Under the pieces are notes generated by a model that saw nothing but the letters and a program-made list of their open reading frames with translations, did not search any database and had not been told where the DNA came from. Of a stretch of DNA of 64,000 bases, positions 33,853 to 42,199 are shown piece after piece. The stretch is from positions 145,829 to 209,828 of the forward strand of contig JACQAM010000016.1 in NCBI GenBank assembly GCA_016194975.1, in the 5' to 3' direction. The stretch is from Bacteroidota bacterium (GTDB lineage: Bacteria; Bacteroidota; Bacteroidia; Palsa-965). Each line of letters starts with the position of its first letter. Position 1 is the first letter of the stretch. Both the position numbers and the translations under genes were made by a program.

Positions 33853-35223
33853 CTACCCGAACAATCCCGCAAACACTTCCTCCATCTTTCCAACACGATT
33901 CAATTTTATTTTAAATGAATCGCTTTTTATTCCTTTATGATATTTTGAAATATAAATTTCTTTGAATCCTAATTTTTCTGCTTCGGCAATGCGCTGATCA
34001 ACGCGATTGACAGGGCGAATCTCTCCGCTCAATCCTACTTCCGCCGCAAAACAAATTCCCGATGGAACCGGAATATCTGCGTTCGAAGAAAGTACGGCGC
34101 ATACCACTGCAAGATCTATTCCCGGATCTTCCACGCGCAATCCTCCTGCGATATTCAGAAAAACATCTTTTGCACCGAGGCGGAATCCGCATCTTTTTTC
34201 AAGCACCGCAAGCAGCATCGATAATCTTCTTAAATCGAATCCTGTTGAAGATCGCTGCGGAGTTCCGTACGCCGCCGAACTCACGAGCGCCTGTGTTTCG
34301 ATGAGCATGGGCCGCAATCCTTCCATTAAAACTGCAATGGAAATTCCGCTCACATTTTCATCGCGCGATGTAATTAAAATTTCGGAAGGATTATTCACTT
34401 CACGCAAACCACTTCCCTGCATTTCATAAATGCCGAGTTCATTTGTTGATCCGAAACGATTTTTTGTAGTGCGCAATAAACGGTAAACATGATTGCGGTC
34501 GCCTTCAAATTGCAGAACAGTGTCCACCATGTGTTCCAGAACTTTCGGCCCGGCGAGCGAACCTTCTTTGGTGATGTGGCCAATGAGAAAAACAGGAACG
34601 TTCGATTCTTTTGCGAAGCGCATCATCTCGGCCGCGCACTCGCGCACCTGCGACACACTCCCGGGCGACGATTCAATATGCGCCGTGTGTAAAGTCTGGA
34701 TGGAATCGATGACGATCATCTGCGGCTCCACCTGCGCGATCTGCTGAAAAATATTCTGCGTATTTGTTTCTGTGAGAATAAAACAATCCGGGTTTTTTAT
34801 TCCTATTCTTTCTGCGCGCATTTTTATTTGTTCCTCACTTTCTTCGCCCGAAACATACATCACGCGCAATCCATTCACATTCGTGGCAAGTTGTAACATG
34901 AGCGTTGATTTTCCGATGCCCGGTTCTCCACCGAATAAAACAAGTGAACCCGGAACAAGTCCGCCGCCGAGCACGCGCGAAAGTTCTTTATCGTAAATAG
35001 GAATTCTTTTTTCTTCGCCGGCAGTGATCTCCGACAGTTTCACCGGTTTAGGTATGCGTTGAGTAGAGCGCGAACCGAATCCGGATGTTTGTGTGTTGCC
35101 GCTCTTCTGTACAATTTCTTCCACGTACGTATTCCATTCTCCGCACGAAGGACATTTGCCGATCCACTTTGCAGATTGCGCTCCGCAGTTCTGGCAGAAG
35201 AAAGAAGATTTTATTTTAGCCAC
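33853..35223 (-). CDS. radA: DNA repair protein RadA
   Basis: 456 residues with a GTG start (35221-35223) giving (V)AKIKSSFFCQNCGAQ. Domains: C4 zinc finger CQNCG...CPSCGEWNT (about 10-30), RecA-like ATPase with Walker A GGEPGIGKST and Walker B MIVIDSIQT, the family-specific TKNRFG motif, and a C-terminal Lon-like domain (GGLRVEDPGIDLAVVCAVLSS). It drives branch migration in recombinational repair. The gene stands alone. Confidence 0.97.
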   Translation of the reverse strand: MAKIKSSFFCQNCGAQSAKWIGKCPSCGEWNTYVEEIVQKSGNTQTSGFGSRSTQRIPKPVKLSEITAGEEKRIPIYDKELSRVLGGGLVPGSLVLFGGEPGIGKSTLMLQLATNVNGLRVMYVSGEESEEQIKMRAERIGIKNPDCFILTETNTQNIFQQIAQVEPQMIVIDSIQTLHTAHIESSPGSVSQVRECAAEMMRFAKESNVPVFLIGHITKEGSLAGPKVLEHMVDTVLQFEGDRNHVYRLLRTTKNRFGSTNELGIYEMQGSGLREVNNPSEILITSRDENVSGISIAVLMEGLRPMLIETQALVSSAAYGTPQRSSTGFDLRRLSMLLAVLEKRCGFRLGAKDVFLNIAGGLRVEDPGIDLAVVCAVLSSNADIPVPSGICFAAEVGLSGEIRPVNRVDQRIAEAEKLGFKEIYISKYHKGIKSDSFKIKLNRVGKMEEVFAGLFG

Positions 35224-35489
35224 TTTACGATTACCGATTATTCAATTACAAATTACAGATGAAAAAATGTACCTGCGAATATAGTCAGATGTATAAATGG
35301 AAATGTAATTGTGGAAAACTGGTGATGCTTCATTTTAAAAATCGACCCGGAGAGGCGACATAGCATTAATTACGATAACTCTTTTTATCTGAGGACGGCG
35401 CGACGATAATCGAAAATCAATTATGGACGCACCAGCTGGTAATAAATGCGGATACGCCGAATGAAAATTCTTCATTAAAGAAAGAGAAA

Positions 35490-35987
35490 TCAGAAAACCC
35501 AACCGACTGAAAATATCGGCCTGATATGAAACATCTGCCTGTTGCTGTTCACCGTGAACATGGCATCTGCTTCGGCATCAAAAACAAAATGATTGGTGAT
35601 CTTCATCTGCGGACGAAGTTCCATCACAAGCGGAAAGAAAATTCCACCCGAAACAATTCCATTCCTGCTGATCCCCATTGTAAGGCCCGCCCCGGAGAGC
35701 AGCATCGGCTCTCCTTCTTTGCCTCTGATCCGCGTAAAAAATCCAAGTTCGGGAAGAGCCGTCACATTTGTTCCTCTTCGGTCATTCGTGATGGTCACTG
35801 ATGTGCGCAGTTCTGCGCGGAACCTGTAGTTCGTTTCAAAACGTGCGCCACTTGAATCGCGTACTACTTTTACCGGGTTCCAGCGAACGGAAACCATATT
35901 GCTGAGCGGGTAAATGCTCACACCTATTTGAGCATGCGCGAGTGAAAAAATAAAAATAAAAATGAAGAGGAGAAAAAACGTTTTCAT
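35490..35987 (-). CDS. Hypothetical exported beta-rich protein
   Basis: 165 residues. Sec signal MKTFFLLFIFIFIFSLAHA. The mature part is made of amphipathic strands (QIGVSIYPLSNMVSVRWNP, TNYRFRAELRTSVTITND, MLLSGAGLTMGISRNGIVSGGIFFPLVMEL) ending ...RPIFSVGWVF with a terminal Phe. This suggests a small outer-membrane barrel. No family recognised. The 266-nt gap between it and radA shows nothing beyond AT-rich ATTACAAATTACAG-like words. Confidence 0.6.
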   Translation of the reverse strand: MKTFFLLFIFIFIFSLAHAQIGVSIYPLSNMVSVRWNPVKVVRDSSGARFETNYRFRAELRTSVTITNDRRGTNVTALPELGFFTRIRGKEGEPMLLSGAGLTMGISRNGIVSGGIFFPLVMELRPQMKITNHFVFDAEADAMFTVNSNRQMFHIRPIFSVGWVF

Positions 35988-36098
35988 TACGTTGGAAATT
36001 TTTGCGTGATGAAATTAAGAATTAATAACCCGGCAAAGGACGACGATCCGTGTTAAAGAAAGAAAATTTTGTAAGTGGTGCAAATTCCCGCGCAGCCG

Positions 36099-37310
36099 CT
36101 ACTCTGTGTTAATGCCATCTTCCTTCGATAGGATAATGAGTTGCGCATTTTTCAGTTTTCTTCTCAGTGTAAAAATAATTCCGAAAAAAATCAGTGCAAA
36201 GAGCGTTCCGCCGGCAATGATCCACGTATCCTGTTCTAATCTCATGGCAGAAAATTTCCGGTCGAAATCCGCTTTCTGTTTCTGAAGAAGATCTTTTTCT
36301 TTCCGGTCGTTGTCCCATTTTTCCGTGATGGAATTCAATGCAGAAGTATTTTCGTCGTTGAAAAGAGAATCGCTCAGTTCTTTGAAGCGCACCTGGTAAA
36401 CATAAGCTTCCTCGAAATTTTTTTTCGCGATGTAGTCTTTCGAAAGATCATCATACAATTCGCGCAGCGCTTCGAGGTAGCTAATGGAGCGCCCGATGTT
36501 TTCTGCTTTGAAATGCCATTCGAGCGCATGGGTAATATCGTGTTGCTCGCGGAAAACATTTCCAATGTTCATCGCGTTATCGGTCATGCTCATTTTATCA
36601 TCGAGCGCTTCACTGATCTTCCATGCTGTTGTGAATTGTTCCATTGCCGCAGCGAAATTTTCTCTTCCGTCAAAAACAACGCCGAGATTATTGCACGCTT
36701 CTGCAAGCACGGTGCTGTCCTGCGCGCGCACAGCCGCATCGCGTGCACGCAACGCATACGTGAGGCCGTCTTTGTAATTTTTTTCCGCAAGATAAATGGA
36801 ACAGATATCGAGATAAACGATCGGAATTTTTTTCTCATCGCCAATGGAAGAAAGCATTTCTGACGCATGCTGGTAATTATCCAATGCTATAGAATCACTG
36901 CCTTCATCGCTGAATACATTGCCAAGATTGATGTAACTGAAAGCGACACCTTGTTTATCACCGATCATTTCACGGATGTTGAGCGCGCTGAAATGTGCAC
37001 TCGCCGCCTGCGCATATTCGCCTTTGCGGTAATGGATCACGCCGATCGTATTGTAAGCATCAGCATCGCCTTTATCGAAATTCAGTTTCACCGCCAGCAT
37101 TTGTGCTTTCATTGCAAGTTGCATGGCAGAATCAGGAGCGCTGCTTCGAAGGAGCCATGCAAGTTTATTGAGATGCACAACTTTACTTGTATCCTCGGCG
37201 TCTTTGAGAATAAGTCTGCCGAGACTGTCATTCACGTGTTGCGCATACAGATGTGCACACATGAGAAAGATCAGTTCTGCACAGAAAATATTTCTGAAAA
37301 AAGATTTCAT
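36099..37310 (-). CDS. Exported TPR protein with C-terminal membrane helix
   Basis: 403 residues from the ATG at 37308-37310. Signal peptide (to about HLYAQ), about six TPR units (for example DADAYNTIGVIHYRKGEYAQAASAHFSALNIREMIGDKQGVAFSYINLGNVF), a short coiled coil, one TM helix (WIIAGGTLFALIFFGIIFTL) and a cytoplasmic tail of only about 23 residues. In Bacteroidota this layout normally precedes a kinase, phosphatase or HTH output domain, which is absent here. Its relative at 11576-12907 shows the same truncation. Confidence 0.8.
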   Translation of the reverse strand: MKSFFRNIFCAELIFLMCAHLYAQHVNDSLGRLILKDAEDTSKVVHLNKLAWLLRSSAPDSAMQLAMKAQMLAVKLNFDKGDADAYNTIGVIHYRKGEYAQAASAHFSALNIREMIGDKQGVAFSYINLGNVFSDEGSDSIALDNYQHASEMLSSIGDEKKIPIVYLDICSIYLAEKNYKDGLTYALRARDAAVRAQDSTVLAEACNNLGVVFDGRENFAAAMEQFTTAWKISEALDDKMSMTDNAMNIGNVFREQHDITHALEWHFKAENIGRSISYLEALRELYDDLSKDYIAKKNFEEAYVYQVRFKELSDSLFNDENTSALNSITEKWDNDRKEKDLLQKQKADFDRKFSAMRLEQDTWIIAGGTLFALIFFGIIFTLRRKLKNAQLIILSKEDGINTE

Positions 37311-37316
37311 CGGGCA

Positions 37317-37324
37317 CAAAAGTA
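37317..37324 (-). promoter_or_regulatory. Candidate -7 element of the TPR gene
   Basis: Minus-strand TACTTTTG, exact TAnnTTTG match, 6 nt before the ATG. This supports the ATG at 37310 over the longer ORF, whose start overlaps the promoter. Confidence 0.5.
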
Positions 37325-37456
37325 CAATAGTGCAAAGCAAATAGTCGGTAATTTTTCTAAAACGGATAAATTGGCATGACTATGCTCATCTCCTCTTAAA
37401 TTGACATTAATCTGACAATGCAGGATCATAGTTTCGGGACATTTGTAACGGTAATC

Positions 37457-38686
37457 ATGAATACACATATCATTGCTATTACGCACAGAAATTTCAGCCC
37501 CGGGGAGATCGGGGCATTTCATCTTGGGGACGATCGTCGCGTCCAGGTATTGAATGAACTGAAAATAGTTCTCGGCATTCAGGAATTATTGTATCTCTCC
37601 ACCTGCAATCGCGTGGAATTTATTTTTATTTCAGAGCAGGAAGTGAATGAAAAGTTTGTCCGGAAATTTTTCACTGCGTTCCCTGTTAAAACCGTTTCAT
37701 TAACCACACGTGCTATTTCATCGGCCGAAATTTATTCCGGTGATGAAGCCCTCCGCCATATTTTCTCCGTCGCTTCTTCCATCGATTCGATGGTGGTGGG
37801 TGAACGCGAGATCATCACTCAGGTAAGAAATGCATTTGAAGAAGCGAAAGATTCCGGAATTTCCGGCGATTCGATCCGGTTACTCATTGGCAAAACCATT
37901 GAGACTGCTAAAAAAGTTTATACCGATACGGCCATCGCACGCAATCCTGTTTCTGTTGTTTCACTCGCTTACCGTAAAATGCGCGAACTGAAAGTGAATC
38001 TCGATTCGCGGTTCATTCTCATCGGAAGTGGTGTTACGAATACGGCAATGGCGCGTTACCTGAAAAAACACGGCTACTCGAAATTCGTGATCTTCAATCG
38101 CACATTAGAAAATGCGGCGAAACTTGCAGAAGAAATTTCTGCCGAATCGTTTTCGCTGAATGATATTTTCAATTACAAAAAAGGTTTCGATGTGATCGTT
38201 ACTTGCACTGCTTCGAATGATGTGGTGATTACGCGCGAGATCTATCACGCACTGAACAATGGCGAAACCGCGAAGAAATTAGTTATTGATCTTGCTGTTC
38301 CTAACGATCTTGATCCGCGCATCACTGAAGATTACCAGGTGAATCTCATTGCTGTGAATAATCTGCAGCAGGTTGCAAAAGAAAATCTGGAGGAGCGCGG
38401 GAAAGAAATGGAAAATTGCCGGGGCATCATTGAAGAAAGTATTCTTGAATTTCACCGGGAAATGCGGCAGCGTCAGGTGGAGATCGCTATGGCGGCTGTT
38501 CCTCAGAAGGTAAAAGAGATTCGCGATACCGCTGTGAATTCCGTTTTTGCAAAAGAGATCGCGCAACTCGATGAGGAATCGAAAAAAATACTCGAACAGG
38601 TTCTGAACTACGTGGAGAAAAAATATGTAAGTGTTCCGATGAAAATGGCGAGAGAGATACTTATTGAAGAAACTGAAAATAAATAA
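37457..38686 (+). CDS. hemA: Glutamyl-tRNA reductase
   Basis: 409 residues from the ATG at 37457 (MNTHIIAITHRNFSP). The first committed step of C5-pathway tetrapyrrole synthesis reduces Glu-tRNA to glutamate-1-semialdehyde with NADPH. Seen: catalytic Cys in LYLSTCNRVEFIF, the SIDSMVVGEREIITQVRNAFEEAK block, the NADPH domain FILIGSGVTNTAMARYL, and a helical dimerisation domain at the end. hemL is not in the window. It starts the hemA-hemCD-hemB cluster. Confidence 0.96.
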   Translation: MNTHIIAITHRNFSPGEIGAFHLGDDRRVQVLNELKIVLGIQELLYLSTCNRVEFIFISEQEVNEKFVRKFFTAFPVKTVSLTTRAISSAEIYSGDEALRHIFSVASSIDSMVVGEREIITQVRNAFEEAKDSGISGDSIRLLIGKTIETAKKVYTDTAIARNPVSVVSLAYRKMRELKVNLDSRFILIGSGVTNTAMARYLKKHGYSKFVIFNRTLENAAKLAEEISAESFSLNDIFNYKKGFDVIVTCTASNDVVITREIYHALNNGETAKKLVIDLAVPNDLDPRITEDYQVNLIAVNNLQQVAKENLEERGKEMENCRGIIEESILEFHREMRQRQVEIAMAAVPQKVKEIRDTAVNSVFAKEIAQLDEESKKILEQVLNYVEKKYVSVPMKMAREILIEETENK

Positions 38687-38699
38687 AAAAGAAAAAAAC

Positions 38700-38740
38700 A
38701 AATCCCAAATTCCAAATTTTGTTTTTGGAATTTGGGATTT
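38700..38740 (+). repeat. 17-bp perfect hairpin between hemA and hemCD
   Basis: Arms 38700-38716 and 38724-38740 (core ATCCCAAATTCCAAA) are perfect inverted copies with a 7-nt loop. It starts 14 nt after the hemA stop and ends 2 nt before the hemCD -7 element. It may end hemA transcription, and it belongs to the AAATTCC word family also seen at 24597 and 25486. Confidence 0.7.
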
Positions 38741-38742
38741 TA

Positions 38743-38750
38743 TATTTTTG
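38743..38750 (+). promoter_or_regulatory. Candidate -7 element of hemCD
   Basis: TATTTTTG, followed by 4 nt and the TTG start codon. If used, the mRNA would begin at or next to the start codon. Confidence 0.5.
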
Positions 38751-38754
38751 AGAT

Positions 38755-40320
38755 TTGAAACGAAAAATAATTATTGCCTCTCGTGGAAGTGAACTTGCTT
38801 TGTGGCAGGCAAATTTTGTGCGCGATGAATTGAAGAAGACCGGTGTCGATTCAGAAATAAAAATCTATAAAACACAGGGCGATGTTGTGCAGGATATCGG
38901 TTTCGATAAAATGGAAGGGAAAGGATTTTTCACAAAAGAGATCGAAGATGCATTATTGAAAAAAGAAGCCGATCTCGCTGTCCATTCACATAAAGATCTT
39001 CCAACAGCATCTGCTTCCGGGCTTAAAGTCGCCGCCGTTTCTTATCGTGAAGATCCGGAAGAATTACTGCTGATCAGGAAAGAAGCATTCGATGTAAAAA
39101 GAAAATTTCATTTTAAAAAAAATGCAACCGTCGGCACTTCTTCTGCAAGAAGAAAAGCGCAATTGCTTGCATTCCGCCCCGATGTTCAATTGAAAGATCT
39201 GCGCGGAAATGTTCCCACGCGATTGAATAAACTCAAAGAAGGAAAATACGATGCGATCTTACTCGCTGCTGCCGGCGTAGAACGATTGAAGCTGGACCTC
39301 GGAGATCTTGTGGTTGAAAAACCGGCATCGAACGAATTCGTTCCTGCACCTGCGCAGGGCGTGCTCGCATTGCAAACGCGCGCGGATGATGCAGGACTCA
39401 TAGTGATGCTTGAAAAAATAAATCATCCCGATGTTGCCGAATGCATTGAAGTGGAACGGAAAATTCTTGAACTCTTCGAAGGCGGGTGCCACATGCCGCT
39501 CGGCGCTTATTGTGTGAAGGAAGAAGAAACTTTCCGCATCTGGACCGCTATGGCCGAAGAATGGAATACACCGCTGAAAGTTTTATTTACTGAAACAACA
39601 AAGCCGGGAACCATTGCAGAAAAAATTGTTGCGAAACTGAAAAACATACGGACGGGAAAAATATTTATTTCGCGTGATCAGCGCGAAGATGATTTTTTCT
39701 TTCAGGTGTTGTGTGCGAACGGTTGTTCTGTCGAAGGGAAAGCACTGGTCGAATTCAGGAGGGTGGAAATAAAAAAACTTCCGGAAACCGACTGGATATT
39801 TTTTTCAAGCAAACAGGCGGTGTGGAATTTTTTCAAACAGGTGCAAATGAAACCCGGAACGAAGATCGGTGCGGTGGGAAAAGCAACTTCGGAAGAATTG
39901 CGTCGTTTCAACCTGCGCGCCGATTTCATTGGAGGGGGAAACGATACGAGAAGTACGGCGCGTCAATTTGCAGCAGCAGCGGGAAGAAGTAAAGTTCTTT
40001 TTCCACAGGCGAAAGGAAGTGTGCGTTCTATTCAGCAACAAATGCCGGCTGCACAAGTGATCGATCTCATCGTGTATGAAACCATAAAACGCCCGGCAGA
40101 TAATATTTCTCCCGCAGATGTTCTCGTTTTCACCAGCCCGTCAAACGTGGAAGCGTATCTCGAAAAAAATAAGATCAGCAAGGAACAGAAGATCGTTGCC
40201 ATGGGTCATGCAACCGCGACCACACTGAAAGAAAAAAATTTCCATTCCTTTTATTCTCCGGCTTCCTTCGACGATGCAGGACTTACCCAATCTGTTTTCA
40301 ACGCTTTATCTGAAAAATAA
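38755..40320 (+). CDS. hemCD: Fused porphobilinogen deaminase / uroporphyrinogen-III synthase
   Basis: 521 residues starting at TTG; a TGA 4 nt upstream in frame (38749-38751) rules out an earlier start. The HemC part (about 1-300) has MKRKIIIASRGSELALWQANFV, DLAVHSHKDLPT, GTSSARRKAQL, NVPTRLNKL and the dipyrromethane-binding Cys (about 245) in FEGGCHMPLGAY. The HemD part (about 300-521) has ISRDQREDDFF, IFFSSKQAVWNFF, VLFTSPSNVEAYL and AMGHATATTLKE. It makes hydroxymethylbilane, then cyclises it to uroporphyrinogen III. hemB follows 1 nt after the stop. Confidence 0.95.
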   Translation: MKRKIIIASRGSELALWQANFVRDELKKTGVDSEIKIYKTQGDVVQDIGFDKMEGKGFFTKEIEDALLKKEADLAVHSHKDLPTASASGLKVAAVSYREDPEELLLIRKEAFDVKRKFHFKKNATVGTSSARRKAQLLAFRPDVQLKDLRGNVPTRLNKLKEGKYDAILLAAAGVERLKLDLGDLVVEKPASNEFVPAPAQGVLALQTRADDAGLIVMLEKINHPDVAECIEVERKILELFEGGCHMPLGAYCVKEEETFRIWTAMAEEWNTPLKVLFTETTKPGTIAEKIVAKLKNIRTGKIFISRDQREDDFFFQVLCANGCSVEGKALVEFRRVEIKKLPETDWIFFSSKQAVWNFFKQVQMKPGTKIGAVGKATSEELRRFNLRADFIGGGNDTRSTARQFAAAAGRSKVLFPQAKGSVRSIQQQMPAAQVIDLIVYETIKRPADNISPADVLVFTSPSNVEAYLEKNKISKEQKIVAMGHATATTLKEKNFHSFYSPASFDDAGLTQSVFNALSEK

Positions 40321-40321
40321 A

Positions 40322-41290
40322 ATGAACCAGCGACCACGACGCACCAGAAAAAATTCCATCATCAGGGAACTCGTTGCTGAAACACGCCTCAGCAGGGAAC
40401 AATTCATCTATCCCTATTTCGTTACGCACGGAAAAAAAATAAAGCACGGCATTGATGCTATGCCGGGAATAAATCATTTTTCCATCGACCTGCTTTTGAA
40501 AGACGTGGAAGCGGGAATGAAAAACGGGATCAATAAAATTCTCCTCTTCGGTGTTGGCGAGAAAAAGACGAAAGACGGAAGTTCGGCGCATCACGATCAT
40601 TCCATAGTTGCAGATGCGGTGCGCGAACTGAAAAAAAATTTCGGTCAAGATATTTACGTCATCACGGATGTATGCGTGTGCGCGTACACGACTCACGGCC
40701 ATTGCGGAATTCTTCATGACGGTTATGTCGAGAATGATCCCTCAGTAGAATTACTTTCGAAGATGGCACTCGCGCATGCACAGGCGGGTGCGGATATGGT
40801 CGCGCCTTCCGACATGATGGATGGGCGCGTGGGCGCGATCCGGAAAAAATTAGATGAGAATAAATTCGTGAATACGGCGATCATGTCTTACGCTGCAAAA
40901 TTTGCTTCAGCGTATTATGGCCCGTTCCGTGAAGCTGCTGATTCATCTCCGCAATCCGGTGACAGGAAATCCTATCAAATGGATCCGCGAAACGGAAATG
41001 AAGCTTTGCGTGAAGCATTGCTCGACGCGGATGAAGGTGCTGATATCATTATGGTAAAACCGGCACTCGCTTATCTCGATGTCATTCGCCGTGTTAAAGA
41101 AAAAATTCTTCTTCCCGTTGCGTGCTACAATGTTTCGGGCGAATACAGCATGGTAAAAGCGGCCGCAGCGAAAGGATGGATCGATGAACAGAAAACAGTG
41201 ATGGAAAACATGACGGCCTTTGCGCGCGCAGGAGCAGACATCATCATCACCTATCACGCGAGAGATATTGTGGAGAAGGAATGGATTTGA
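40322..41290 (+). CDS. hemB: Delta-aminolevulinic acid dehydratase (porphobilinogen synthase)
   Basis: 322 residues from the ATG at 40322. It condenses two 5-aminolevulinate molecules to porphobilinogen. Seen: RRTRKNSIIRELVAETRLS, zinc-site cysteines in DVCVCAYTTHGHCGI, the first active-site Lys region APSDMMDGRVGAIRKKLD, FREAADSSPQSGDRKSYQMDP, and the Schiff-base Lys in ADIIMVKPALAYLDVI. It is co-transcribed with hemCD. A REP array begins right after its stop codon. Confidence 0.97.
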   Translation: MNQRPRRTRKNSIIRELVAETRLSREQFIYPYFVTHGKKIKHGIDAMPGINHFSIDLLLKDVEAGMKNGINKILLFGVGEKKTKDGSSAHHDHSIVADAVRELKKNFGQDIYVITDVCVCAYTTHGHCGILHDGYVENDPSVELLSKMALAHAQAGADMVAPSDMMDGRVGAIRKKLDENKFVNTAIMSYAAKFASAYYGPFREAADSSPQSGDRKSYQMDPRNGNEALREALLDADEGADIIMVKPALAYLDVIRRVKEKILLPVACYNVSGEYSMVKAAAAKGWIDEQKTVMENMTAFARAGADIIITYHARDIVEKEWI

Positions 41291-41291
41291 C

Positions 41292-41411
41292 CACGTGTGA
41301 TGTCGGGTGGCACCACGCGTGATGTCGGGTGTTATCACGCGTGGTGTCGGGTGTTATCACGTGTGATGTCGGGTGTTATCACGCGTGATGTCGGGTGTTA
41401 TCACCCGACAT
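41292..41411 (+). repeat. REP-like array: five 22-bp units ending in a perfect hairpin
   Basis: Units start at 41292, 41314, 41336, 41358 and 41380, each built as CACGYGTG-RTGTCGGGTG-TTAT (the first ends GCAC). Each contains the palindrome CACGCGTG or CACGTGTG (CACGCGTGG in unit 3). The array closes with ATGTCGGGTG-TTAT-CACCCGACAT (41388-41411), a 10-bp perfect stem with a TTAT loop. It lies between hemB and the RAYT gene. The rest of the gap to 41518 shows nothing further. Confidence 0.88.
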
Positions 41412-41518
41412 GAACCAGCGAATTGGGCTTCATCGAAGAAGAAATTTTTGTGGAATAAATATTTCTATTACTTTCGCACCCTCTTTAGAATTTTATATGC
41501 ACGCTACTAATTTTATTT

Positions 41519-42061
41519 ATGGGATTAAGAAACCGAACTCAATTGCTGGATCATTCCTGCTTTTTCGTTACCACTTCTTGTTTTAAAATGCTTCCTCTTC
41601 TCGAAGAAGAACCATACAAGAAAATTCTTTACCAGTCAATGGCCTTTGTGAACGCTAAATATTCCGCTCACATCATTTCCTATGTTTTCATGCCGAATCA
41701 TATTCACTTCATTATCTGTTTTGCAAAGGAGAACAAACTGATTGAATACATGCGTGATTTCAAAAAATACACCTCATATAAGATCACCAGGACAATGAGT
41801 GAAGTCGAGGGAAAAGAAAGTTTAGTTCCACTACAATATATTTATCGCAAACAAGTCCTGAAAGTATGGCAGGATAGATTTGATGATCTTTATTTATTCA
41901 AGACTAAAACATTATTGATAAAATTGAATTACATCCACGAAAATCCTGTGCGCAAAAAATTATGCGATGAAGCTTCAGATTACAAACACAGCAGTGCTGC
42001 ATTTTATCTGAAAGATGAAACTCCGCTAATGCCTGTTATGCATTTCATGCAAATCGTCTAG
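41519..42061 (+). mobile_element. REP-associated tyrosine transposase (RAYT, IS200/IS605 Y1 family)
   Basis: 180 residues encoded as one ORF. The Y1-HUH fold is visible: a strand near CFFVTTSCF, the metal-binding HUH motif in IISYVFMPNHIHFIICF, the helix KLIEYMRDFKKYTSYKITR, and the C-terminal block KLNYIHENPVRKKLCDEASDYKHSSAAFYL, which carries a conserved Tyr likely to be catalytic. In other bacteria RAYTs nick single-stranded REP hairpins and are single-copy domesticated transposases. Inverted REP hairpins flank it on both sides. Upstream are hemB and the array; downstream a bidirectional terminator. Start by the ATG at 41519. Confidence 0.88.
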
Positions 42062-42117
42062 CCCGACCCGTGTCGGGTGATAACAACTCGGCTTTGTGTC
42101 GGGTGATAACGCCCGAC
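42062..42117 (-). repeat. Two REP-like hairpins downstream of the RAYT, inverted to the left array
   Basis: The first is CCCGAC-CCGT-GTCGGG (42062-42077), beginning right after the RAYT stop. The second is GTCGGGTG-ATAA-CGCCCGAC (42098-42117), 8 bp with one G-U pair and loop ATAA. GTCGGGTGATAAC occurs twice. The loop ATAA is the reverse complement of the left hairpin's TTAT, so the left and right ends are inverted. Confidence 0.85.
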
Positions 42118-42149
42118 GCCACTTCGTGTAAAACACCAACAACGAATAA

Positions 42150-42181
42150 AAAAAGGGTTGTCTTTTAGAACAACCCTTTTT
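42150..42181. terminator. Bidirectional intrinsic terminator
   Basis: Arms AAAAAGGGTTGT (42150-42161) and ACAACCCTTTTT (42170-42181), 12 bp, loop of 8. A- and T-runs on both sides allow function in both directions between the convergent RAYT and PKD genes. Confidence 0.85.
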
Positions 42182-42199
42182 GAATCAGCGTTTGCTTGG

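Noticed and set aside
41292..41411. CRISPR array
   Set aside because: Units are 22 bp and directly adjacent with no spacers, and a RAYT rather than cas genes is next to them.
41395..41586. Small plus-strand ORF beginning inside the REP array
   Set aside because: It overlaps the RAYT in another frame, begins in repeat sequence and has no recognisable motif.
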